Below are positions 37,816-46,431 of a DNA stretch of 54,618 nucleotides, in pieces (the first letter of the stretch is position 1; each line of letters begins with the position of its first letter). The position numbers were made by a program, and so were the translations under genes. This stretch comes from a virus. The notes below the pieces were generated by a model, which did not search any database, had not been told where the DNA came from, and worked only from the letters and a program-made list of their open reading frames with translations. Where the stretch lies: positions 1-54,618 of IMG/VR virus record IMGVR_UViG_3300025759_000009; one strand, written 5' to 3'.

Positions 37816-38601
37816 CTATGCTGCTATGTCATCCCAGCTTGGAGTTTGAGACGGTGTTTCGTCACTCCACGCAGGGGTAGAAGATGGTGTTACGGGACTA
37901 TAACCCGGATTTTGATTTGGAACAATACGTCCCCATACAAGAACTTGACCTGCCTCGCCAGTTCCTTCGACGCCAATTACAAGAACATCTGAGTTTGCTG
38001 TGATTGAAACTTCGCCAACTTCACCTGTGCCTTCAACACCAGTGACATTAACATTGACAACAATTTCCACGATAACGGAGCCAACAGTGCCTGTCGCCTC
38101 TAATCCTGTAACAGGCGCATTAGCGCCCGCAATAACCTCAATAAAGCCGCCGTAGACAAAACCTTGAGCCTGTAGTCCGCTTGGTATCTCTACAGTTGCG
38201 TCTGCCTCAACAACAACGCCGCCCTCTGCTGTTGTTGCTTCAAGTCCAGTAACAGGAACATTCGCTCCACCCACAACAGCAGCAGTGCCAACCTCACCCG
38301 TAGCCTCAACACCTGTTGGGAATACATTAGCCTCGGCAACAACCGAAACACTGCCAACGCCGCCAACGGCTTCAAGCCCCGTTACCGGGACATTGGCCTG
38401 ACCAGTCGCCGTTACTGTGCCAACGCCGCCTGTCGCCTCTAAGCCCGTTACGTCAACATTGGCCTCGGCAATAACCGAAACAGACCCCACCGCTCCTGTG
38501 GCGGAAACACCGTCCACAAAAACCTTGAGGATAGGAGTGCCAAAAGAACCATCACTCCAAGTGGATCGACCCCACCCTTCATATAGAGTTGACGAGGCCA
38601 T
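37816..38601 (-). CDS. Repeat protein built from VTGLEATGxVGxVxV units (261 aa)
   Basis: After 30 residues (GRSTWSDGSFGTP) come about eight units of 22-24 residues, for example VPVTGLEAVGGVGSVSV. They alternate strand and turn and look like a beta fibre. The C-terminus (PSSTPAWSDETPSQTPSWDDIA) is Pro/Ser-rich with repeated W. It directly follows the adaptor group and precedes the fibre in transcription, so it may form part of the tail or a decoration. Confidence 0.7.
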   Translation of the reverse strand: MASSTLYEGWGRSTWSDGSFGTPILKVFVDGVSATGAVGSVSVIAEANVDVTGLEATGGVGTVTATGQANVPVTGLEAVGGVGSVSVVAEANVFPTGVEATGEVGTAAVVGGANVPVTGLEATTAEGGVVVEADATVEIPSGLQAQGFVYGGFIEVIAGANAPVTGLEATGTVGSVIVEIVVNVNVTGVEGTGEVGEVSITANSDVLVIGVEGTGEAGQVLVWGRIVPNQNPGYSPVTPSSTPAWSDETPSQTPSWDDIAA

Positions 38602-38611
38602 AAACTAGACC

Positions 38612-39040
38612 TTACGCGATACGAATGATGGCGTTAGATGCGTCCGCTGTTGGGAATACGATTGTGAAGTCACCAGCCGTTGACGTTTTGTCAGCACCAA
38701 AATCAAGTACAACAACCGCACGGTTGCCGTTTGTAGAATTGTAAATCAGTGCCCCACGCGCTGTGATCGTTGCTGTTGTAAAGGTAAAATCAGCAAAGTC
38801 AGAAAACGCAGTCGTTCCAGAAGTTGTAGGATCAATGTTTGTTAGCGTCCCGCCACCCGCAGAATAGCCTGTGCCGCTAATCTCACCGGAAGTTGTATAT
38901 ACCGTCGTAGAAGCATCAAGCGTTGCGGTGTTGTCGTACAACGCAATTTTGTAGGCATTCGCGCCTACGTTAAAGTCGTGCAAACCTTCCAAGATTTCTT
39001 GCTTGAAAGATGTGCACATATAGTTACCTGTAAATGCCAT
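38612..39040 (-). CDS. Virion/tail beta protein, MAFTGNYMCTSFK type (142 aa)
   Basis: The start MAFTGNYMCTSFKQEILEGL and the core YKIALYDNTATLDASTTVY are shared with many marine phage structural proteins that I recall, of unknown exact position. Beta-rich. It lies between the adaptors and the repeat fibre. Confidence 0.7.
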   Translation of the reverse strand: MAFTGNYMCTSFKQEILEGLHDFNVGANAYKIALYDNTATLDASTTVYTTSGEISGTGYSAGGGTLTNIDPTTSGTTAFSDFADFTFTTATITARGALIYNSTNGNRAVVVLDFGADKTSTAGDFTIVFPTADASNAIIRIA

Positions 39041-39051
39041 TTCTAGTCTCC

Positions 39052-39699
39052 TTATGTTTTCTCTCTCAAGATTAGCCCAGTGCGGTACGCATCTGTAACT
39101 TCTTGTGACTCACCAAAGTTTTTAACACGAGATAGAGCCTCAGTAAATCTCTGGGTATAGTTCTGCACCAAGTCAGCCTCACCCTTCATAAAGGTGTAAG
39201 CCTCGATCAGACTGCCGTAAAGCAACGCTACAGAAGCATTTGTGCTCAACCATGTAGTTCCACTATCACCCCCAGATGTTAGGCTTGCAGGGCGATAGAA
39301 ATAATGAAGCTCAACGTCATACGCTGCGTCAGGCGTGGGACCCAATATGAAGTTTTCTATATCGAACTGGGCGTAGTATCGAGGTGCGCCAGTCGAAGAA
39401 TTGTTCGGGTTAAATGACTGAACAAAGTTAACATCTTTAAACAAGACGAACTCTTTGTTGCCATTCGATGTAAATGAAAGGCTAAATGGAGCCAAATAAT
39501 CGCTAGGAAGTGCCAAATACTGGTTTCCAAGAGTCATATTGCCCGTCTGGTTCTTTCGAAACACTTCTAACTGAGCAATCTTCAAGATACGCTCTTCAGT
39601 ATTCTTGATAAAAACATCTAAGTTATTCACAAAGGTTGTCTCTGTGTTCTCAGTGTAATCCTGAATCGCTGTCTTCAGTTCTGCGTATGTAAAGCTCAT
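39052..39699 (-). CDS. Head-tail adaptor (SU10-type) protein (215 aa)
   Basis: MSFTYAELKTAIQDYTENTETTF and RILKIAQLEVFRKN followed by LALPSDYLAPFSL are typical of the connector proteins that bind under the portal in SU10-like and P22-like phages. The C-terminal half is helical. It is the second of two consecutive adaptors. Confidence 0.75.
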   Translation of the reverse strand: MSFTYAELKTAIQDYTENTETTFVNNLDVFIKNTEERILKIAQLEVFRKNQTGNMTLGNQYLALPSDYLAPFSLSFTSNGNKEFVLFKDVNFVQSFNPNNSSTGAPRYYAQFDIENFILGPTPDAAYDVELHYFYRPASLTSGGDSGTTWLSTNASVALLYGSLIEAYTFMKGEADLVQNYTQRFTEALSRVKNFGESQEVTDAYRTGLILREKT

Positions 39700-40022
39700 G
39701 TTATGCTCACCGTCACACTACCAACAGAGCCAGTAGCTACCAAATTATTAGGCGTTAGCCCACCATCATACGTCAATCCTACAGGATTCCATCCCCATTG
39801 TATATTGTCTTGCTGAGGCACGTTCTGTTCAGGACGCGGATTTCGCAATGCTTGGGGATCAGGAGTGGCTCGAAGAGGCTCAAGCTGTGGTTGCTTGGCT
39901 TCCCACTCATCTTTGCCCACAAGAAGTCCATTCCATTCCTTGCGCATGTCTTTTAGGCGGTATCTGAAGCCAGATCGGTCAGATATGCCATATGCCCACT
40001 TTCCTGTGGCATACTTAGACAT
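39696..40022 (-). CDS. Small virion protein with C-terminal GSVGSVTV tail (108 aa)
   Basis: It begins MSKYATGKWAYGISDRSGFRY and ends NLVATGSVGSVTVSIT. The end is the same motif as in the 28.6 and 37.8 kb proteins. Coupled by ATGA to the adaptor before it. Confidence 0.65.
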   Translation of the reverse strand: MSKYATGKWAYGISDRSGFRYRLKDMRKEWNGLLVGKDEWEAKQPQLEPLRATPDPQALRNPRPEQNVPQQDNIQWGWNPVGLTYDGGLTPNNLVATGSVGSVTVSIT

Positions 40023-40683
40023 AACGATAATTCCTTAAATCTGGTGCAACGCGGAACGATGCACGGTCACGGTCTTCGTCCATAGCGCGCCCAATTTCCT
40101 CTTCATACACTGATTTTAGCATCTGAGAGCGGTCTGGAGCGCGTTTTATACTGATATAATAAGCTAAACCAGCCGCTAAAGCAGGGTAAAATCGAAACGG
40201 AACTTGCAGTGTATTTGTGTAATTATCGGCGTCATCTAGCCGTATTAGAGAGTCATAATACACTACATCAGTGCTATTATCGGGCAAAGGCCACAATTTT
40301 AAGACAGGATTGATCTGTCTGTCGATAAAATACTGAGTAGGGCGACCAGTTGTCGATTTAGTAGGAATATTAAGGTATTCGTCACGACTAATGCGGTCTA
40401 AGGCGTAATCTGTGCCGTCTCGGCGCACCACAAGCGAAAGAACGTCAATTGTGGACGTTCCAAGGTCATATTCTCCATCACCAGAGACCAAAGCCAAGTT
40501 TCTTTGAGATATAGTCCACTGATTAAGGCCACGGTTGGCCCAGTCAGCAAACATTAGGTTCATAGAACGCTTGGCGGTCTTGAGATCGTATCCTGTACGA
40601 ACTTCTAGCCCACAACGCTCAAACGCCTCTTCGACGTAATCGGCAACATCTAATTCAAAGTCTGTTGATCCAGATACAGTCAT
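40015..40683 (-). CDS. gp4-like head-tail connector / DNA-stabilisation protein (222 aa)
   Basis: FELDVADYVEEAFERCGLEVRTGYD and SMNLMFADWANRGLNQWT match the helical start of P22 gp4-type tail accessory factors, and PFRFYPALAAGLAYYISIKRAPDR its helical end. It attaches to the portal after packaging. Stop and next start are coupled. Confidence 0.75.
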   Translation of the reverse strand: MTVSGSTDFELDVADYVEEAFERCGLEVRTGYDLKTAKRSMNLMFADWANRGLNQWTISQRNLALVSGDGEYDLGTSTIDVLSLVVRRDGTDYALDRISRDEYLNIPTKSTTGRPTQYFIDRQINPVLKLWPLPDNSTDVVYYDSLIRLDDADNYTNTLQVPFRFYPALAAGLAYYISIKRAPDRSQMLKSVYEEEIGRAMDEDRDRASFRVAPDLRNYRYV

Positions 40684-40958
40684 TTCTTTTTCCTTTTAAG
40701 AGACTTAACTCTTTTTGGCTTGCCAGCAGGCTGTCCAAGTCGCTTCTTTTGTGCCACTCTACTACGCTTTTCGCTCGTTGTCATCTCTGAAGCGGTCTTG
40801 GGTGTCTTTGAGTTAACGCGCTTGCTTGGTCGGCAGTAAGGAGTTCCTCGCTTTTCGCCTTCTTTGCGACCACAGGCTTTACCAGTGCGGACATCTTTCC
40901 AGTCCTCTTTGAACCATCTCTTTAAAGCAGCGCCTTTTTTCGTTTTTCTAACAGCCAT
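40680..40958 (-). CDS. Basic DUF5872-like protein (92 aa)
   Basis: KGAALKRWFKEDWKDVRTGKACGRKEG and YCRPSKRV fit a phage family I recall as DUF5872. It ends in KSLKRKKK. The charge suggests DNA binding in the capsid. Cys pair conserved in place. Confidence 0.65.
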   Translation of the reverse strand: MAVRKTKKGAALKRWFKEDWKDVRTGKACGRKEGEKRGTPYCRPSKRVNSKTPKTASEMTTSEKRSRVAQKKRLGQPAGKPKRVKSLKRKKK

Positions 40959-41236
40959 TAGCTCATCTTCGTTACTTTACGGCGATTTGAGGCAACCTTA
41001 CCGCATCCATTCGCGATAACCTCTCCACCAGCCATCATACGACGCACTGGACGCTTACGATACTCGTTAGATGGCCCAATAGCGCCACCCATAGCCTTCT
41101 TTACAGGCTTTTTCTTGCTGTTTCCCCAGTTTTTAGCACCTACTTTACGACACTTTGCGATTGCGCCGCTTGCGTATGCGCTTGGGAACACTTTGTACCT
41201 TGCTTTTACCTTTTTGTAGCACGCGTCCTTTGGCAT
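40958..41236 (-). CDS. Basic Cys-containing phage protein, KDACYKKVK type (92 aa)
   Basis: MPKDACYKKVKARYKVFPSAYASGA and KCRKVGAKNWG recur in many marine phage genomes that I recall. The remainder is basic with Gly. It could bind nucleic acid or metal in the virion. The start has AGAGGAAG, which lies inside the overlapping frame upstream. Confidence 0.65.
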   Translation of the reverse strand: MPKDACYKKVKARYKVFPSAYASGAIAKCRKVGAKNWGNSKKKPVKKAMGGAIGPSNEYRKRPVRRMMAGGEVIANGCGKVASNRRKVTKMS

Positions 41237-41300
41237 TTTTCTTCCTCTTCATAGGCGGCTTGGTCACTTGCTGCGCCATCTGTGAGCGGCCTATAGCCAT
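41145..41300 (-). CDS. Basic overlapping ORF (51 aa)
   Basis: The frame MAIGRSQMAQQVTKPPMKRK continues into an Arg/Lys-rich tail (RIRKRRNRKVS). The start resembles small basic phage proteins (MAI.RSQM..Q.TKPP) I recall, and GGAAG precedes it. It overlaps the 92-aa gene by 92 bases out of frame, so either both are expressed, or a frameshift joins them. Confidence 0.45.
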   Translation of the reverse strand: MAIGRSQMAQQVTKPPMKRKKNAKGRVLQKGKSKVQSVPKRIRKRRNRKVS

Positions 41301-41301
41301 A

Positions 41302-41595
41302 TTAACACTTCCAACGCTTACGCGCCTGCCTCAAGCGACTATTAGGGTCCTTTGCCGCTTTTGGGAACTTCTTCATTTGACCTGCCGAACGAGCGCAGTA
41401 GGATTTACGCCGCTTGGCATCCTTGCTGCCCTTTTTGACCTTACCAGTCACAGCAGTTTTTAATTTTGAACCGGGATTAGCTTTTTTGTAGGCTTCCACA
41501 CCTTTTTTGGTCATACCCGCGCCAGACTTGGTTTTGCGGTAATTACCGCCTTTACCAGTGGTTTTGCGTATTGGATTCTCTTTTTTACGAGCCAT
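41302..41595 (-). CDS. Basic DUF6321-like protein (97 aa)
   Basis: The ATG at 41595 (MARKKENPIRKTTG) overlaps the preceding stop. GAGMTKKGVEAYKKANPGSKLKTAVTG and RRKSYCARS match a basic phage family I recall as DUF6321. A DNA-condensing or capsid role is possible. Confidence 0.65.
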   Translation of the reverse strand: MARKKENPIRKTTGKGGNYRKTKSGAGMTKKGVEAYKKANPGSKLKTAVTGKVKKGSKDAKRRKSYCARSAGQMKKFPKAAKDPNSRLRQARKRWKC

Positions 41596-42338
41596 CAGGA
41601 CCAATCCTCGTTTTTAATCAATACACCCTGAAAGACCGCACTAATCGCATTGTTTTGGTTTTTGCTACACTTAGCTCTAACTTCTACATCGGTCTTTTCT
41701 TCAATTTTCAAAGGCTGCGTGAAGGGGAAAATTAATTCACCGCCAATAATATCCACTTTAACGCTAGTTCTGAAAACACCGTTATTTCTACGAGTCAAAA
41801 AACGCACAGTCATAAACGCACCAGAAGTATCTGTCCCGTGAGTAGCTATGCCCTCTGTGACGTACAAAGTATGCCCAGCAGGCACAGTGTAAACAGCCAT
41901 TAAGGTTTGATTTTCACCTAACGTAATTTGTGCATACGTCGTGCTAGAATTGGCAATCGTGACGTTTCCAGTCGGTGCCTGCGATCCAGAAACAAAAGCT
42001 CTATAGAGGCGCAAGAAAAACGTATCAGATTCTGCGAATCCAGTTCCATCCAAAACCACGACTTCGCTTACTTCGTTATAGTCCGCGTCGAGTCCCACCA
42101 TGGTAATTTCAACGAACTCATCGTCAGCACCACCCGCAGAAGTTGCTGTCATTTTTACCGCAGAAGTTGGATATGCGTAGATTCCACCAACATCCCATAT
42201 AGTTTCTTCTACGTTAACAATCAGTGGATTGTAGCCGTACTTAAACAGCGCAGTATGGCCCGTAATATCACCACGGGCCACCTGTAGCTCAAATGGCTCA
42301 GATGTTCCAATCTGTGTTATGGAACGATAATTAGCCAT
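41595..42338 (-). CDS. Beta-sandwich virion protein (247 aa)
   Basis: The chain alternates short strands throughout, for example NVTIANSSTTYAQITL and TLYVTEGIATHG. It resembles small tail or head-fibre proteins. It follows the two small head proteins behind the capsid gene. Confidence 0.6.
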   Translation of the reverse strand: MANYRSITQIGTSEPFELQVARGDITGHTALFKYGYNPLIVNVEETIWDVGGIYAYPTSAVKMTATSAGGADDEFVEITMVGLDADYNEVSEVVVLDGTGFAESDTFFLRLYRAFVSGSQAPTGNVTIANSSTTYAQITLGENQTLMAVYTVPAGHTLYVTEGIATHGTDTSGAFMTVRFLTRRNNGVFRTSVKVDIIGGELIFPFTQPLKIEEKTDVEVRAKCSKNQNNAISAVFQGVLIKNEDWS

Positions 42339-42348
42339 CCAACCCTCT

Positions 42349-42630
42349 TTATGACAAAAAGATTGTCAATTGGTTGCTTGCACCTGTGAACGCACTTATA
42401 TAAGCGCCATTCGTCGCAAGAATGCCATCATCTGGAATGTTCAAATGATGAATCCCTGTTGGGAATGTCTGTGTAATCAGCGTATCACCAGACGCGCTAC
42501 CGTTCTTGATTGTGAATGCGCCAGCCGCAGCCGCGTAAATTACAATCTGACGGATACGCGAACGTGAGTCGCCAACAACAGCAGCAGTAGTGCCCTGCGT
42601 CCAATTATATGCTTTTACTGGACCTGCCAT
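42349..42630 (-). CDS. Small virion protein (93 aa)
   Basis: MAGPVKAYNWTQGTTAAVVGDSR is followed by beta-rich sequence with Ala and Gly. A surface head or tail decoration is likely. Spacing to its neighbours is short. Confidence 0.6.
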   Translation of the reverse strand: MAGPVKAYNWTQGTTAAVVGDSRSRIRQIVIYAAAAGAFTIKNGSASGDTLITQTFPTGIHHLNIPDDGILATNGAYISAFTGASNQLTIFLS

Positions 42631-42642
42631 AAACGCCTCCTA

Positions 42643-42852
42643 TTATGTTAGAGCAGCGCCAACAGCAGTAACCCAAGCGGCTCCTGTATTGATTACTAAA
42701 CAGTATTCGTTGTTGCCTGCGCCATTGTCGCTGACAATGTAAACAGTACCAACAGTAGTATCTGCAAAAGCAGGTAAGTTAGCAGTTGTTACAACTGGAA
42801 CCTCAAAGCCATTGGTTGACTGTACTGGGCCTGAAAAATGTGTAGTTGCCAT
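42643..42852 (-). CDS. Small virion protein (69 aa)
   Basis: MATTHFSGPVQSTNGFEVPVV is a start I recall from other phage structural proteins; the rest is a beta strand set. It is the first gene after the capsid terminator, with a good GAGAGGAG site. Confidence 0.6.
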   Translation of the reverse strand: MATTHFSGPVQSTNGFEVPVVTTANLPAFADTTVGTVYIVSDNGAGNNEYCLVINTGAAWVTAVGAALT

Positions 42853-42906
42853 GTTTTTCTCCTCTCGTGTCCGAGGTCAACTCCATATGCGTGCAAAACA
42901 TATGGA

Positions 42907-42935
42907 TATATACCGAGCATTATTACTCAAGTTCA
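42907..42935 (-). promoter_or_regulatory. Possible promoter after the capsid gene
   Basis: TGAACT (42930-42935) and TATATA (42907-42912) with a 17-base spacer on the minus strand. An inverted repeat CCATATG...CATATGG lies at 42892-42906 just downstream. The -35 is weak. Confidence 0.4.
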
Positions 42936-42944
42936 GAATAACAC

Positions 42945-42985
42945 AAAGAAAGAAAAAAGAAAGGGGCCACCGAAGCAGCCCCTTT
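42945..42985 (-). terminator. Terminator after the major capsid gene
   Basis: On the minus strand GGGGC-TGCTTCGGT-GGCCCC is followed by TTTCTTTTTTC. It would let the capsid transcript end, raising capsid expression over downstream genes. Confidence 0.85.
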
Positions 42986-43005
42986 CAAATGACGTTTCAA
43001 CCGAA

Positions 43006-43914
43006 TTAGGCTCCGGGTGAACCAAATACTGCGCGTGGATCGGAATAGCCGAAGCTATAACGCTCACGAGCTTTAAAGCGCATGTTGCCTGTGTCGAAGT
43101 CAGCTTCCATGTTTGTCCGCATTGGCGAACGCTCAAAGTGCTTGAATCCGTTAGGCGCGTCAGTCTTGATGAAGAACGCATCTGGGTCTGTCAAGAAGTG
43201 GTTAACAGTGTAACCCTCTGGAAGCATACCCATGTTACGAATTGCGTTTACATCATTATCGGCTGTGCCAACACGCAATGTTGATTCCAACAAACGATCT
43301 GCAACGAATTGCAGTTGTGGTGGAATGATCATTTTTGTGCCGCGCAAAGCGATAATCATGTTACGCTCATCTACGAAGGTCGAGATGTCAATCAACGCAT
43401 TTTCCAACGATGTTTCGTTGAGATCAGCCGCTGTTGATGGCTCGTTGCGGAAAGTGCCGCCACCTGCAAGTGGGTGAGCAGTCGAGCAAAGCTCAACGCC
43501 GTCACCACCAGCGAAGCTAGAGTTGAACGCGTTGTTCAATACTGCCGCCGCTTTAACCTGCTTAGTGTGTGCCATAGAACGCGCAAGCGCCTTCGTATAG
43601 CGAGCACCAAGACGGTCATACAGGTTGTCTTCGATTGCTTCTTCGGTCAATGCGAAAGCTAATGCAACGGTCTCATGTGAGTAACGTGCAGTATATGCTT
43701 CGTTTGCATTGTCGAACTCAACCCCAGAACCCTCTGATTTTGTTGGAGCATTTCCAAATCCGACGAGCATAACTTCTTCTTCGAATGCACGGTCTGATGT
43801 TTCCGTATCAAAGATTTCAGCGTGCTCGCCTTCATAGCGATCATACTCCATGCCGAACAAAGCGTTGAGGCCCGGTTCTAGCTCTTTGACCAGTTGTGAA
43901 CGTGAAATAGCCAT
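43006..43914 (-). CDS. Major capsid protein
   Basis: The 302 residues have the pattern of HK97-fold coat proteins: N-terminal MAISRSQLVKELEPGLNALFG, an E-loop-like stretch EEEVMLVGFGNAP, the YTARYSHETVALAFALTEEAIEDNLYD helix, and a C-terminal AFFIKTDAPNGF...GNMRFKARERYSFG A-domain. It follows the scaffold and decoration genes and is followed by a terminator, as expected for the most abundant virion protein. No fusion protease is seen. Confidence 0.85.
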   Translation of the reverse strand: MAISRSQLVKELEPGLNALFGMEYDRYEGEHAEIFDTETSDRAFEEEVMLVGFGNAPTKSEGSGVEFDNANEAYTARYSHETVALAFALTEEAIEDNLYDRLGARYTKALARSMAHTKQVKAAAVLNNAFNSSFAGGDGVELCSTAHPLAGGGTFRNEPSTAADLNETSLENALIDISTFVDERNMIIALRGTKMIIPPQLQFVADRLLESTLRVGTADNDVNAIRNMGMLPEGYTVNHFLTDPDAFFIKTDAPNGFKHFERSPMRTNMEADFDTGNMRFKARERYSFGYSDPRAVFGSPGA

Positions 43915-43926
43915 AACTCAGTCTCC

Positions 43927-44505
43927 TTATGCCAGACCCGCAGTGCCAGCACTGAACAGGTGATTGTTGATTTTTACGATCACGTTAGTGTTCGCAGACG
44001 AAACATCGCTGTTCTCAGGGTCTTGAGAAATGTCGATGGCTTTCAACGGCAATGTTGCCGTCACAGCGCCAGTAGACACAGCCAATTCCAAGCGAGAAGT
44101 ACCAGATGTGGTATCTCCTACTGGGGATTGGTCAACGATGTCAAAGTTACCAGCCAAATCAGCTACTGGGAAAGCAGCGTTGGCTTGTACTTCGAATGTT
44201 GCACCCGGATCATCAATAACATTTGCCATGATGTCGGAAGCAGCAACGCCACCGGGGTAGCTGTTTGCATATGTTGGCTTGCCAGTTGTTGGATCAGTAT
44301 AGAAGCAACCGTTGAATACGCCAAGGATCAAACCTGATCCTCCTGCTGCAACACGCTCAATACCACCACCTGTTACCATTGCGACAAGATCGCCTTGGAA
44401 AATGGCAGTTGCGTAGCTTGAAGCAATGCGGTAGCGATTCTGCTGCTGCGAACTAATACTTGTACGAACTGGACGAAGGCCAAAAGAAGCGTCTTGATTA
44501 GACAT
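43927..44505 (-). CDS. Capsid decoration/cement-like protein (192 aa)
   Basis: MSNQDASFGLRPVRTSISSQQQNRY is a typical start for the small head proteins beside marine capsid genes. The body is beta-rich and non-charged with many Asn/Thr/Ala. It lies 12 bases upstream of the capsid gene. Confidence 0.65.
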   Translation of the reverse strand: MSNQDASFGLRPVRTSISSQQQNRYRIASSYATAIFQGDLVAMVTGGGIERVAAGGSGLILGVFNGCFYTDPTTGKPTYANSYPGGVAASDIMANVIDDPGATFEVQANAAFPVADLAGNFDIVDQSPVGDTTSGTSRLELAVSTGAVTATLPLKAIDISQDPENSDVSSANTNVIVKINNHLFSAGTAGLA

Positions 44506-44511
44506 AGCTTA

Positions 44512-44979
44512 TTATCCTTCAGATGATCTGCCCTTGGCAGCGCCAAAAGAGACAGAAGATTTACGTTGCGGACTCAGCTTCGGCATAGCTGGATTGTTTT
44601 CACGCATCCAGTCACGATCCACTGCGTCCAATTGGTTTTTAGAAACACCTTGATAGTGTTTATTCCGCTGTTCAGCCATTTCGTTGGGGATGCGTGCGAG
44701 AACAAGTCCACCAACACCAATGATGCCAGCGTTGCGTCCCTCATCTACTACAGGCCCTACATATTCGGGATATTCCTCAGCGCGAACGAGGTCCCAGCCT
44801 TCTTGCCGTTTCTTGTGTACGTTAGTTTTGTCATCGAATTCCATTACAGATTCTCGAATCCAGCGGTGCTTATAACCGATTGGTGGTTCAGGAGCTTCCA
44901 AAGCAGAACCGGGTCGCCATTCTTGAACGCGCTCTGCGCGCTCCCGCGTGTTTGTTTCGCGTGGTGTACGATCTGCCAT
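44512..44979 (-). CDS. Conserved head-region protein (155 aa)
   Basis: The ATG at 44979 (MADRTPRETNTRERAER) follows GGAGAG. PIGYKHRWIRESV and KKRQEGWDLVRAEEYPEY are familiar from the region between scaffold and capsid genes in marine phages. The C-terminus is basic. Function unknown; may assist scaffold or protease. Confidence 0.65.
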   Translation of the reverse strand: MADRTPRETNTRERAERVQEWRPGSALEAPEPPIGYKHRWIRESVMEFDDKTNVHKKRQEGWDLVRAEEYPEYVGPVVDEGRNAGIIGVGGLVLARIPNEMAEQRNKHYQGVSKNQLDAVDRDWMRENNPAMPKLSPQRKSSVSFGAAKGRSSEG

Positions 44980-44980
44980 T

Positions 44981-45922
44981 TTAATCTCTCCGACTACTAA
45001 TTTTAGCGACTTCTTTTGCGTACTTTTCAAGAGGAATCCTCATCTTTTTCGCAAATGCCACTTGTCCCGGTGTTAATTCCACCGCCTTCTTCCGCCCTGA
45101 TTTTACTGACCGTCCACTGGACGCAGGAGCAACAGTCTGAGCGTTGGACCGCTTCTCCCGATTAAATTTCTGAGGCATTTCTCTGCGCATACGAGAGTCG
45201 ATTTCTTTGTAGTAATCGTCTGACGTAGGGTCAAAGTCCTCTTCAAGAACAAGCTGTTCATGAATAGCCTGAGCAGCGCGCGTCATGATGCGGTCACTGC
45301 CAAACCAAGAATTCTTTTCCAACCAGCCTTCGAGCTTAGGATCACGAGGCGGTGGTGCTTGAGGCGCAGGCTGTCGCGGAAGAGCTTGCTGCGCTTGTTG
45401 TTGCTGTTGTTGAGCAATTTGTTGATTGCGCTGAAGTTTTGCCTTCTGCGCACGAACTTTTTCCTTAGCTACGGCAATTTGAGACAACGCTTGCTGCGCT
45501 TTTGCAGCTTTTTCGTAATCTCCAGCCTCACTAGCTTCGGCGTATGCGCGAGTAGCTTGAACTTCCTGAGCTTTCAAACGGTTTTCAGTTTCAGAATTAT
45601 AACCAACACTCATTTGCTGCAAACGCTGCTTCATTTGAGCGTTTTCTTGCTGCATGTTTTGAGCATACTGAACCGCAGCCTGAGCCTCTTCAGCCGCCTG
45701 CTTACGTTTTGCTGTTAGTTGGTTAATACGGCGCTGGACAGACTCGCTATAATTTTCAAGCTCATCATCGCCATTAGATTTTTTACGAACATTTGTTCGG
45801 GTTTCTTCGCTATCCTCATCAGATGCGGCAACCTCGTACTCATCAGATGGGTCCTCTTCGACCTCAACAGATGCGCCGTTTTCAAATTCGTCGTCTTCAC
45901 GAATATCTTCAGCCATAGCCAT
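44981..45922 (-). CDS. Capsid scaffolding protein (313 aa)
   Basis: An acidic, disordered start (residues 1-60), a long coiled coil rich in Gln and Ala (AKRKQAAEEAQAAVQYAQNM to QIAQQQQQQAQQA), a central Pro-rich linker and a basic helical C-terminus (residues 250-313, with KKAVELTPGQVAFAKKM) form the classic scaffold layout. Its basic end would bind the coat. It lies between the co-chaperonin and the coat genes. Confidence 0.85.
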   Translation of the reverse strand: MAMAEDIREDDEFENGASVEVEEDPSDEYEVAASDEDSEETRTNVRKKSNGDDELENYSESVQRRINQLTAKRKQAAEEAQAAVQYAQNMQQENAQMKQRLQQMSVGYNSETENRLKAQEVQATRAYAEASEAGDYEKAAKAQQALSQIAVAKEKVRAQKAKLQRNQQIAQQQQQQAQQALPRQPAPQAPPPRDPKLEGWLEKNSWFGSDRIMTRAAQAIHEQLVLEEDFDPTSDDYYKEIDSRMRREMPQKFNREKRSNAQTVAPASSGRSVKSGRKKAVELTPGQVAFAKKMRIPLEKYAKEVAKISSRRD

Positions 45923-45942
45923 GTTCCTTGTTCTCCCCTACA

Positions 45943-46431
45943 TTATACATATGAAATGTCTTTTGGGTCAAGAATCGTGGCGATAATATTATCGTCATTT
46001 ATGATACGAACCTCAAGACCTTCCACTTTGAACCTATTTCCACTATATCTTCCTATAAGAACCCAATCTTTCTCATTACACCAAGGACCATTTGGGAACT
46101 TCTGGGCGTCCGCATAGGCATCTGGACCTAGCTTGACAACATAAGCCGCTACTGTTGCGAACGACTCACGCTCACGCACGGCGTCAGGAACAATAATTCC
46201 GCCCTTTGTGCGCTCACTTGGATAATAGGGAATAATTAAAACGCGGTATCCTGTAGGTTGTGGTAGCCGCGCCAGTGCAGAAGTATCCATAGTCGATGGG
46301 TCTTCTGCGTTTTTGTCTTCGCCACTTTTACCAAACGCATTATCAAGCGGTTTTGGTATTGATGTGTTTTCTTGTATTGCCTTTTTTGCTGCTTTAGCAA
46401 CGTGATCAGGCACAAATAACTTGCTAGTCAT
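45943..46431 (-). CDS. groES: GroES-like co-chaperonin (162 aa)
   Basis: Residues about 60-160 have the GroES barrel: YRVLIIPYYPSERTKGGIIVPD, the mobile-loop TKGGIIVPDAV and WCNEKDWVLIGRYSGNRFKVEGLEVRIINDDNIIATI. The first 55 residues are an extension. No GroEL is encoded, so it would cap host GroEL, as T4 gp31 does for its coat protein. Placement just before the scaffold fits. Confidence 0.85.
   Translation of the reverse strand: MTSKLFVPDHVAKAAKKAIQENTSIPKPLDNAFGKSGEDKNAEDPSTMDTSALARLPQPTGYRVLIIPYYPSERTKGGIIVPDAVRERESFATVAAYVVKLGPDAYADAQKFPNGPWCNEKDWVLIGRYSGNRFKVEGLEVRIINDDNIIATILDPKDISYV

Noticed and set aside
45260-45718. 152-residue Leu-rich plus-strand frame in the scaffold gene
   Set aside because: It mirrors the Gln/Ala coiled coil of the scaffold; a run of Leu is what antisense CAG codons produce.
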